Notes under the pieces: generated by a model
Seen by the model: the letters and a program-made list of their open reading frames with translations, nothing else
What the model was told of the DNA's origin: nothing
Database searches by the model: none
Origin: Brevundimonas bullata
GTDB lineage: Bacteria > Pseudomonadota > Alphaproteobacteria > Caulobacterales > Caulobacteraceae
DNA: 64,000 nt
Direction of reading: 5' to 3'
Assembly: GCF_014207965.1 (NCBI RefSeq)
Contig: NZ_JACHLM010000008.1
Location: 1-64,000 of the forward strand
Part shown: positions 52,559 to 59,759 of the stretch, piece after piece
Numbering within the stretch: the first letter of the stretch is position 1
Layout of the letters: each line of letters opens with the position of its first letter
Position numbers and translations under genes: made by a program

Positions 52559-53527
52559 ATGAGCCTGTACGACCTGCTGCTGAGCGGCGACCTGATGGTC
52601 CACGACGCTGACCACACCGCCGAACAGATTGTCAGCAAGCTGGACATTCACGGCCACGCCAACTGGCGCCAGGCCTTTCCGGGCCACCCCTATGTCGCCC
52701 ACTTCCTGAGGGTGCACAAATCCCTCGCGGTCTCGCCGACCCGCGTCGAGCCCCAGGGCCACCTGGACTTCCCCAACCACGGCGACCCCATGTTCCCGGG
52801 CTTCCTCAAGAGCCTCGAGGACTTCCAGGGTCCGTTCCGCCCCATCAAGACCCACGCCACCGTCCTGGTGTCGGACAATATCGGCGGCGTCGTCGAGCAC
52901 CTGCTCAGCAAGGGTCAGCCTTTCCGCCTGGCGCAGCTGACGCCTGAGATGCCGTTCGACCGGTTGTGGGTCGGCTGCACCCCGGAAAATCCGGTCTATG
53001 AGCCCTCGGTCGACGGGGGGCTGTGCATCGAGGTCATTCCCCTGGCCGCGATCCAGATGCCGGCCGAAGCCTTCACCACGCCCCCGCCCCGCCCGCGCGA
53101 CCCCCAGCCCGGCGACATGGTCCGGGTGGTCGGCCGCGGCTTCCTCGTCCGTGATCTGGACGACGTCCTTCGCCGTCTCGACCACAACCTGGACCTCCGG
53201 CCCGCCGGCGCTGTCGAGCAGCTGAAGGGGGAAGGCTACAAGGTCGCCCGCATCGGCTTCAACCTGGGGACCAGCGCGACGCTGGACGTCATCCAGCCGA
53301 CCCAGTGGGACAGCCCTTCGGGACGCTATCTGCACAACTGGGGGCCGGGCCCGCATTACATCCGCATCTCGGTCAACGGTCTGGACGCCAAGGCGGAGCG
53401 CCTGCGCGCCCTGGGCGTGAAGTTCGAACGGATCGAGCACAGCGAGGCGGTCGACGGCGCCCTGCTTCGCGTCGACCCCGCCGAGTTCGGCGGCGCGATC
53501 TTCGAGTTCTGCGAAGACAGGGGCTGA
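52559..53527 (+). CDS. VOC superfamily protein (two-module glyoxalase/dioxygenase-like)
   Basis: I start at the ATG at 52559, behind AAGGAG; the open frame extends upstream without need. The 322-residue protein has two betaalphabetabetabeta modules (about 90-165 and 190-322). Possible metal ligands are His99 (KTHATVLVSD), His266 (GPHYIRISV) and Glu317 (AIFEFCED). It is not close to the BphC-type enzyme at 31959. I cannot name its reaction; an extradiol dioxygenase, glyoxalase or epimerase step are all possible. It is in the hydratase/aldolase operon. Confidence 0.65.
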   Translation: MSLYDLLLSGDLMVHDADHTAEQIVSKLDIHGHANWRQAFPGHPYVAHFLRVHKSLAVSPTRVEPQGHLDFPNHGDPMFPGFLKSLEDFQGPFRPIKTHATVLVSDNIGGVVEHLLSKGQPFRLAQLTPEMPFDRLWVGCTPENPVYEPSVDGGLCIEVIPLAAIQMPAEAFTTPPPRPRDPQPGDMVRVVGRGFLVRDLDDVLRRLDHNLDLRPAGAVEQLKGEGYKVARIGFNLGTSATLDVIQPTQWDSPSGRYLHNWGPGPHYIRISVNGLDAKAERLRALGVKFERIEHSEAVDGALLRVDPAEFGGAIFEFCEDRG

Positions 53528-53530
53528 CCG

Positions 53531-54052
53531 ATGGCTCGCGTCGCCCCTCTGCCGCTCGACAGCCTGCCCGATCCCTTGCGCGCTGCGATCGCCCAGGGGA
53601 CGGCGACGCGGATGCTGTCCAACACTCTGCCGGTCCAGATCTGGGCGAGACGACCGGCGGCGGCCACCGCCTGGTTGGGCGTGATGGCTGAAATCCACGA
53701 ACGGGGGGTGCTGCCCGAACGGTTGCGCGAACTGGTGCGGCTCAAGATCGCCTCGATCACCACCTGCCCCGTGTGTCAGATCGCCCGCAAGTCAGACGAC
53801 GTCAGCGAGGCTGACATCGTCGCCTGCAGCGACTGGTCGGATCCCCGGTTCAGCCCGCCCGAACAGGCCGCCCTGCGCTTTGCAGAACTGTTCGCCGGGG
53901 ACTACTTCTCGCTCGGAGACGAGATCTACGAGCACCTGCGGGCGCATTTCACCGAAGAACAGATCGTCGAGCTTCATCTGTTCAGCGGCCTGATGCTGGC
54001 TGGCGGCCGCATGACCTATGTCCTCAAGGGCTATGAGGACGCTTCGGCTTGA
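53531..54052 (+). CDS. Carboxymuconolactone decarboxylase/AhpD-like protein
   Basis: A 173-residue helical protein of the CMD/AhpD family. It has the redox motif TCPVCQIARKSDDVSEAD at about residues 77-95 (Cys-x2-Cys) and a following conserved helix. With Cys-x2-Cys it may act as a disulfide-type peroxidase partner rather than a lactone decarboxylase. It starts three bases after the VOC gene and its stop overlaps the next start. Its role in the cluster is unknown. Confidence 0.82.
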   Translation: MARVAPLPLDSLPDPLRAAIAQGTATRMLSNTLPVQIWARRPAAATAWLGVMAEIHERGVLPERLRELVRLKIASITTCPVCQIARKSDDVSEADIVACSDWSDPRFSPPEQAALRFAELFAGDYFSLGDEIYEHLRAHFTEEQIVELHLFSGLMLAGGRMTYVLKGYEDASA

Positions 54053-54978
54053 AGACCCTGTTCTCGCGCCTGCCGCCCAACGCCCAGGGCGCGATCTGGG
54101 TGCTGCTGTCCGGCGTAACCTTTGTCACCATGACCGTCCTGGTGAAGCACCTTGCCGGCGACTATCCCTCCCACGTCCAGAACTTCTATCGCCAGACGGG
54201 ATCCTTGATCGTCGCGGTCCCCTTCATGCTGCGCAGCCCGCGGCAGGTGCTGTTCGTGCCGCTGGCGACGATGCCGCCCTTGTTCGTACGCGCCTTGCTC
54301 GCAACCGTCGGCATGATCCTGCTGCTCTACACCTACGAGGCCGTGCCCATGGCCGAGGCCAACGCCCTGTCCTTCACGCGCCCGCTCTGGGTCGTGCTGC
54401 TGGCCGCGGTCTTCCTTCGTGAAACCATCGGCCCCAGCCGCATCGCAGCGGTGGCGGTCGGCTTTGTCGGCGTCCTGATCATCATGCGTCCCTGGGGCGC
54501 GGGGGTCACGCTTGGCTGGCCGCATGTCGCGGCCCTCGTCTCGGCCCTTTGCCTGGCCGGCACGATCACAGGCGTGAAGTCCCTTACAAAAGATCTGTCC
54601 GCGAGCTCCATCCTGGTCTGGTCGAGCATTATCGGGGAGATCCTGTGTCTGCCGTTCGCCCTGGCCGACTGGCGCTGGCCCAGTGTCGGCGACCTGATCC
54701 CCCTCTTCCTGATCGGCCTGCTCAGCGCCGCCAACCAGGTCTTGTTCATCAAGGGGATGGCGGTCGGCGAGGCGGCCGTCCTGGCCCCCATCGACTATGC
54801 GAGACTGGTCTTGTCGATCATCGCGGGATTGGTCGTGTTCGGCGAACTGCCGGACGCCTACACCTATCTGGGGGCGGGTGTGATCGTGGCCTCGACCCTC
54901 TACATCACGAACCGGGAGATCCAGATCAGGCGCGCCAGAATGCGCGCCGTCGAAGCGTCTCCGCCAGAAGCCGCCTAG
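54049..54978 (+). CDS. EamA/DMT family transporter
   Basis: A 309-residue integral membrane protein with about ten helices arranged as two EamA repeats. The first ends near VFLRETIGPSRIAAVAVGFVG and the second has VVFGELPDAYTYLGAGVIV. The start is a TTG overlapping the preceding stop (TTGA), typical of coupled translation. DMT proteins usually export metabolites, so this may pump out an intermediate. It is the last gene of the operon. Confidence 0.86.
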   Translation: MKTLFSRLPPNAQGAIWVLLSGVTFVTMTVLVKHLAGDYPSHVQNFYRQTGSLIVAVPFMLRSPRQVLFVPLATMPPLFVRALLATVGMILLLYTYEAVPMAEANALSFTRPLWVVLLAAVFLRETIGPSRIAAVAVGFVGVLIIMRPWGAGVTLGWPHVAALVSALCLAGTITGVKSLTKDLSASSILVWSSIIGEILCLPFALADWRWPSVGDLIPLFLIGLLSAANQVLFIKGMAVGEAAVLAPIDYARLVLSIIAGLVVFGELPDAYTYLGAGVIVASTLYITNREIQIRRARMRAVEASPPEAA

Positions 54979-55037
54979 CCGTCAGAGGTGAGAGCGGGGC
55001 GCGCACAGGCGCCCGGACGGCGAGGCGCTGAATCGCC

Positions 55038-55706
55038 TCAGGAGGCTGCGAGCGTGAGGCCTGCGCCGTTGACCGCCATGGCGGCGTCCGACAACAGGAA
55101 GGCGATGGTCTCGGCGGCATGCTCTGGCCGGACCCATCCGGCGGGATCGACGTCCGGCATGTCCCGACGGTTCGCCGGCGTATCCAGAATGGTCGGCAGG
55201 ACCGCGTTGACGCGCACCCCTTGCCCGCGCAGTTCATTGGCGAGACTGCGCGTCAACGCCATCACGCCCGCCTTGGAGGCCGCATAGGGCGCCATGCCCG
55301 TCGCCGGATCGGCCGCCGCCGCCGCGCCGACGTTCACGATCGCGCCGCCCTGCTTCAACAGATGCGGCACCGCCGCCCGGCTGACGAGCGCGGCCGTGAG
55401 CAGGTTGGTGCGGTACATCCGGTCCCAGGTCTCCGCCTCGCTGCCGACCACGGGCTGCCAGACGAATCCCCCGGCGATATTGGCCAGCCCGTCGACCGCT
55501 CCGAAAGCGGCGACCACCGCCTCGATGGCCGCCTCCGCCGAGGCCGCATCGGCGAGATCGACGCCTGGCAGCACCAGATCCGCCTCGATCTCGAAAGACG
55601 GCGACGCGTCCACGGCGGCGACAAGGATATCGGCGGCCTTGAGCCGCGCCACGAGGGCGCGCCCCAGGGCGCCGGACGCTCCGGTGACGATAGCGGTGCG
55701 GCGCAT
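55038..55706 (-). CDS. SDR family oxidoreductase
   Basis: A 222-residue SDR, shorter than usual, with TGASGALG (8-15), NIAG in place of NNAG, and YAASK (Tyr and Lys present). The region of the catalytic Ser reads NVGAAAAADP, so the Ser may be missing or displaced. The C terminus lacks the long substrate loop. It is the last gene of the minus-strand beta-oxidation operon after the GST. Function is uncertain; a reductase for a ketone intermediate is plausible. Confidence 0.82.
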   Translation of the reverse strand: MRRTAIVTGASGALGRALVARLKAADILVAAVDASPSFEIEADLVLPGVDLADAASAEAAIEAVVAAFGAVDGLANIAGGFVWQPVVGSEAETWDRMYRTNLLTAALVSRAAVPHLLKQGGAIVNVGAAAAADPATGMAPYAASKAGVMALTRSLANELRGQGVRVNAVLPTILDTPANRRDMPDVDPAGWVRPEHAAETIAFLLSDAAMAVNGAGLTLAAS

Positions 55707-55721
55707 GGCGGGTCTCCGGGG

Positions 55722-56357
55722 TCAGACAGGAAAAGGCGGGGTCTTCTCGCGCGCCATGGCGCGCTGAACGCCCGGTCGAGCGGCCATGCGGCGCGCCAGG
55801 GCGGAATAGTGCTTGAGCCCGGCGACCGGATGCTCTCCCGCGACGCCCCAGGCGTAGAAGACCAGGGCGTAGGCGTCAGCGACCGACATCCGGTCGCCGA
55901 TCAGCCAGTCTCGATCGGCCAGGAGGGCGTCGATCTTGTGGAGATTGGCCTCGAACCGGATCCGGCCTTCGGTCTTCAGGGCCGGATAGGTCGTCTCGTC
56001 CGGCGTGAACCGGAAGGGGGCGCGCGCCATTCGCCCGGTGATGTGCACGGTGCTGGCGAACCAGGCGGTCAGGGACAGCATCCTCGCCTGATCAAAGGCG
56101 TCGTCCGGCGACAGGCCTGCGGCCGGCGCGGAACGCGCCACATAGTCCAGGATGGCGACATTTTCGGTCAGCAGTCGTCCGTCGGACATCAGGGCCGGAA
56201 CGGAACCCGACGGGTTCGTCTGGCGCCAGGCGACGACGGAGTCCGCGTCATGCAGCCGGATGCGGCTCGCCTCGAAAGCCAGGCCGGACTCCTCGAGCGC
56301 GATATGAGAGGCCAGCGAACAGCTCGTCGGGGCATAGTAGAAGGTGAGCCGGGACAT
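55722..56357 (-). CDS. Glutathione S-transferase, beta-class-like
   Basis: A 211-residue protein with the N-terminal thioredoxin-like domain YYAPTSCSLASHIALEESG, in which Cys13 and Ser14 sit where beta-class GSTs keep their Cys, and the SVPALMSDGRLLTENVAILDY glutathione site. The all-helical C domain follows. It could open epoxides, isomerise or dehalogenate, and GSTs are common in aromatic-catabolic clusters. The gene is 17 bases downstream of the thiolase and 15 upstream of the SDR. Confidence 0.9.
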   Translation of the reverse strand: MSRLTFYYAPTSCSLASHIALEESGLAFEASRIRLHDADSVVAWRQTNPSGSVPALMSDGRLLTENVAILDYVARSAPAAGLSPDDAFDQARMLSLTAWFASTVHITGRMARAPFRFTPDETTYPALKTEGRIRFEANLHKIDALLADRDWLIGDRMSVADAYALVFYAWGVAGEHPVAGLKHYSALARRMAARPGVQRAMAREKTPPFPV

Positions 56358-56374
56358 GGACGAGTCCTTCAGGT

Positions 56375-57562
56375 TCAGGCCGCCGGCCGGGGCATGAGGT
56401 TTTCGTAGAGGGTCGCCGTAGCCAGTCCGCCGGCGCAGCAGATCGCCTGAAGGCCGTAGGTCTCGCCGCGACGTCCCAGTTCATGGATCAGGCTCGTCGC
56501 GAGACGGGCGCCCGTGGCCCCGAGCGGATGGCCAAGGGCGATGGCGCCGCCGTTGACGTTCAGCCGGTCGGCCCCCACCCCGGTCGCCTGCATCCACATC
56601 ATCGGCACGCTGGCGAAGGCCTCATTGACCTCGAACAGGGCGATATCGTCAAACGACAGCCCCGCGATGGCGGCCGCCTTGCGGCTGGCGGCGATCGGCC
56701 CTTCGAGCATCAGGGTCGGGTCAGCCCCCACCACGGCGGTCGCGCGGATACGCGCCAGCGGGGTCAGGTTGAAACGCCGCACCGCCGCTTCGGACGCGAG
56801 CAGGACCACAGCCGCGCCATCTGAAATCTGGGAGGCGTTTCCGGCGGTGATGCGGCCGTTCTCGCGAAAGCTGGTCTTCAGCGTCGAGAGCTTTTCACGA
56901 CTGGTGTCGCGACGAATGGTCTGGTCGGCCTCAAGACTGTCGCGCAGCCCGTCCCAGTCCTTCTCGCAAAGATCGGCGACCGGGACGGCGACGGTCTCGG
57001 CGCGGAAATAGCCGGCGTCGCTGGCCGCGGCGGCGCGTCGGTGGCTCTCTGCGGCGAAGTCGTCGAGGGCGTCGCGGTCGAAGCCGTATTTGTCGGCGAT
57101 GCGCTCGGCCGCCTCGCCCTGGGACGTCAGCTCATAGCGGTCCGAGACCTGCCAGCCGAAGGCTTCGCCGTGGATGGCCCGGTTGGAGCCCATGGGCACG
57201 CGCGACATGGCTTCCGCCCCGCCCGCCACCACGAGATCGCTCATTCCTGCTGCGATCTGGGCCGCCCCGATATGAATTGCGGCTTCCGACGACCCGCATT
57301 TACGATCCACCGTCATGGCCGGGATCGTCTCCGGCCAGCCAGCGCCCAGCAGTGAGGTGCGGGCGATATTGGCCGACTGCTCGCCGATCTGGGTCACGCA
57401 GCCAAAGATGACATCGTCGATCGCCTCGGGGCCGACGCCGGCGCGGACGACCAGTTCGTTCAGCGCGTGGGCGCCGAGCTGGTCCGCCCTCACGCCCGCC
57501 AGCGCGCCGCGAAACCGTCCGATGGGGGTGCGAATCGCCGCGACGACATAGACAGGATTCAC
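56375..57562 (-). CDS. Acetyl-CoA acyltransferase (thiolase)
   Basis: A 395-residue true thiolase with all catalytic residues: nucleophile Cys89 (DRKCGSSEAAIH), the His of GGAIALGHPLGATGAR and the second Cys in QAICCAGGLATA. It completes beta-oxidation by releasing acetyl-CoA from a 3-oxoacyl-CoA. The start overlaps the stop of the 3-hydroxyacyl-CoA dehydrogenase gene by four bases. This contrasts with the Cys-less thiolase-like protein at 51316. Confidence 0.94.
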   Translation of the reverse strand: MNPVYVVAAIRTPIGRFRGALAGVRADQLGAHALNELVVRAGVGPEAIDDVIFGCVTQIGEQSANIARTSLLGAGWPETIPAMTVDRKCGSSEAAIHIGAAQIAAGMSDLVVAGGAEAMSRVPMGSNRAIHGEAFGWQVSDRYELTSQGEAAERIADKYGFDRDALDDFAAESHRRAAAASDAGYFRAETVAVPVADLCEKDWDGLRDSLEADQTIRRDTSREKLSTLKTSFRENGRITAGNASQISDGAAVVLLASEAAVRRFNLTPLARIRATAVVGADPTLMLEGPIAASRKAAAIAGLSFDDIALFEVNEAFASVPMMWMQATGVGADRLNVNGGAIALGHPLGATGARLATSLIHELGRRGETYGLQAICCAGGLATATLYENLMPRPAA

Positions 57563-58452
57563 AGCTGGCTCCCGCGCAGGCCGGATCCAGGCACGCGAAG
57601 GCCGTTTTCATACCGGTACACGCCCCAGCCGACCTTGCGGCCATAGCGCCCTGCCTTGACCATCTTGATGATCAGCGGACACGGCCGGAACTTGTCGCCC
57701 AGGGTGGAATGCAGATAGTGCAGGACCGACAGGCGCGTGTCCCAGCCGGTAAGGTCGCCCAGCTCGAGGGGCCCCATCGGGTGGTTGAAGCCCAGGCGCA
57801 GGGCCGTATCGATGTCTTCTGCGGTGGCCGCGCCTTCCTGGAGCATCCACATGGCCTCATTGCCGGCCATGGCCGACATGCGGCTCGTGGTCAGGCCGGG
57901 CGTCTCATTGACGACGATGGCCGTCTTGCCGAGTTGGGCCACATAGTCGCGGCACCGGGCGACGGCCGCATCCGTGGTGGCCAGGCCCCGCACCAGCTCG
58001 ACCAGCTTCATCTTCTGGACCGGATTGAAGAAGTGCATGCCGATGACCCGCGACGGGTCCTGACAGGCGGCGGCGATCTCCGTCACGCTCAGGGCGGAGG
58101 TATTGGTGGCGATCAGGCCGGTCGGCGCCATGACGGCCTCGGCCTTGCGAACCACCTCCGTCTTGATCGTCAGGTTTTCCGACACGGTCTCAACCAGAAG
58201 GTCGGCGCCCATGGCGCTGTCGGTCAGGCTTTCCGACGTCGAAAACCGGGCCAGAGCCGCCGTCGCCGACGCTTCGTCCGCCTTCCCGAGCCGGACCCCG
58301 TCGGCGAGGATGCCGGCGACGGTCTTTTCAGCCTTGGCCAACTGTTCAGACGATACATCGACCAGCCGGACGTCGTGTCCCGCCGAAGCGAACGCATGGG
58401 CGATGCCGACGCCCATGAGGCCGGCCCCCACCACTGCAACCTTGGCCATCAA
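57559..58452 (-). CDS. 3-hydroxyacyl-CoA dehydrogenase
   Basis: A 297-residue 3HCDH (HbdA-type, no fused hydratase). It has the NAD-binding AVVGAGLMGVGIAHAFASAG at the N terminus, the catalytic His in IGMHFFNPV, the TNTSALSVTEIA turn and the C-terminal domain with HPMGPLELGDLTGWD. It oxidises 3-hydroxyacyl-CoA for the thiolase that follows. It is the first gene of the operon with thiolase, GST and SDR. The promoter gap holds two operator-like palindromes. Confidence 0.94.
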   Translation of the reverse strand: MMAKVAVVGAGLMGVGIAHAFASAGHDVRLVDVSSEQLAKAEKTVAGILADGVRLGKADEASATAALARFSTSESLTDSAMGADLLVETVSENLTIKTEVVRKAEAVMAPTGLIATNTSALSVTEIAAACQDPSRVIGMHFFNPVQKMKLVELVRGLATTDAAVARCRDYVAQLGKTAIVVNETPGLTTSRMSAMAGNEAMWMLQEGAATAEDIDTALRLGFNHPMGPLELGDLTGWDTRLSVLHYLHSTLGDKFRPCPLIIKMVKAGRYGRKVGWGVYRYENGLRVPGSGLRGSQL

Positions 58453-58606
58453 TCTCTACCTTCTGTTCTGAACGGGCGCGTCGTCCAGACACCCGGGGAG
58501 CCGGCCTGGACGGGGCCCGCAAGGCTGGGCCGCCCCGTGCGCAACGGACAAGCCGTCGCCTCAATGCATCTCTTCTAGCGGAAAAGGATCGGCCCCAGCA
58601 AATGAA

Positions 58607-58622
58607 ATTCTCTGTTGAGAAC
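58607..58622. promoter_or_regulatory. Shared 16-bp operator motif upstream of the beta-oxidation operon
   Basis: ATTCTCTGTTGAGAAC is the most symmetrical copy (ATTCTC / GAGAAC) of the A-TTC-N8-GAA-C motif. It lies 154 bases ahead of the 3-hydroxyacyl-CoA dehydrogenase start. The 296-base gap 58453-58748 otherwise shows no gene. Confidence 0.55.
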
Positions 58623-58625
58623 GCC

Positions 58626-58644
58626 ATTCTGGAAATTTCAGAAC
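58626..58644. promoter_or_regulatory. Second palindrome upstream of the beta-oxidation operon
   Basis: ATTCTGGAAATTTCAGAAC is a near-perfect inverted repeat (TTCTG / CAGAA arms). The half-site ATTTCAGAACAC also appears at 18070. The spacing differs from the shared 16-bp motif. Confidence 0.4.
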
Positions 58645-58748
58645 ACAAAGACCCATCGTCGTCGCCGGTCGCCCTGTCGAACGGCGACGAGCGTCATCCT
58701 CTGGCGCGCGGCTTCGCGATCGGAGGGGGACGCCCTGTCGTGTCGGTT

Positions 58749-59732
58749 CTAGAGCGGCTTGAGGATGCGGTTGCGCAGCACGCCGATACCCTCGACCTCA
58801 AGTTCGACTTCATCGCCCGACTTCAGGAAGCGCTGCGCCTCCAGACCGCAGCCGTTGCCGACGGTTCCCGACCCCAGAAACTCGCCTGGATGGAGGGTTT
58901 CGGAACGCGAGATGAAGGCGATCAGGTCTTCGAACTTCCAGTGCATGGCGCTTGAATGGCCCCGGCCCCATTCCTCGCCGTTGACGCGCGCGATCATGGT
59001 CAGGGCATAGGGATCGGGCATCTCGTCGGCGGTGACGATGCAGGGCCCCATGGCGTTGCCAGTGTCGAAGTCCTTGCCCTTGGCCGGACCCAGTTGGCCG
59101 ATCATCTCGGTCGCCTGGGCGTCGCGGGCGCTGAAGTCATTGTAGATGGTGTAGCCGAAGATGTAGTCGCGAGCCTTGTCGACCGGCACGTCCTTGGCCG
59201 CCTTCTTGAGGTAGCAGCCGTATTCAAGCTCGAAGTCCATGGTCCGGGAGTAGGACGGCCAGATCACCGTCTCCTCGCTCCCGATCACCGAGAAGCGGTT
59301 GGCCTTGTAGTAGATGGGCTGGCGGGCGAAGAGATCGAGAATTCGCTGCTCCGCATCGGTCGGCCCCGTGTCCTCGACCACCTCGACCCCCTTGGCGCGG
59401 GCCCTCATGGCCCGCGCCGCCGAATAGCATTGGCGCAGGTGCAGTTCGAACGAGCTGCAGTCGCGCATCTGCGGCGGCGGATGAATCGGCGCTTTCAGGG
59501 TGACGGCGGACCGCGCGAAGACGGCATCGGCCGTCGCGCCTCTCACCGCCTCGGCCGCCTTGTCGAGCGCATTGTCGCCGCCCTCGATCAACGCCAGCAT
59601 ATCGGCCAGTTCGGGAGCATGCTCCCCGACCCTCTGCATGTGCGCCGCGGCGAGGTCGACGATGAGCGTGTCGCCCTCGATGAAGGCCCCGGCCCGCTTT
59701 CGGCCGGCCGCCTCGAATGTCACAAGCCGCAT
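58749..59732 (-). CDS. FAH family hydrolase
   Basis: A 327-residue FAH protein with metal ligands Glu168 and Glu170 (MDFELEYGCYLKK) and Asp199 (YNDFSARDAQ). The N-terminal domain of about 85 residues is complete. It is closer to the fumarylacetoacetase/acylpyruvase side than the family member at 44680. It follows the TonB receptor gene by 27 bases, so transport and hydrolysis share a transcript. The natural substrate is not known. Confidence 0.88.
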   Translation of the reverse strand: MRLVTFEAAGRKRAGAFIEGDTLIVDLAAAHMQRVGEHAPELADMLALIEGGDNALDKAAEAVRGATADAVFARSAVTLKAPIHPPPQMRDCSSFELHLRQCYSAARAMRARAKGVEVVEDTGPTDAEQRILDLFARQPIYYKANRFSVIGSEETVIWPSYSRTMDFELEYGCYLKKAAKDVPVDKARDYIFGYTIYNDFSARDAQATEMIGQLGPAKGKDFDTGNAMGPCIVTADEMPDPYALTMIARVNGEEWGRGHSSAMHWKFEDLIAFISRSETLHPGEFLGSGTVGNGCGLEAQRFLKSGDEVELEVEGIGVLRNRILKPL

Positions 59733-59759
59733 CTCGAGCCTCCCTTTCGCCGCGCGCCG

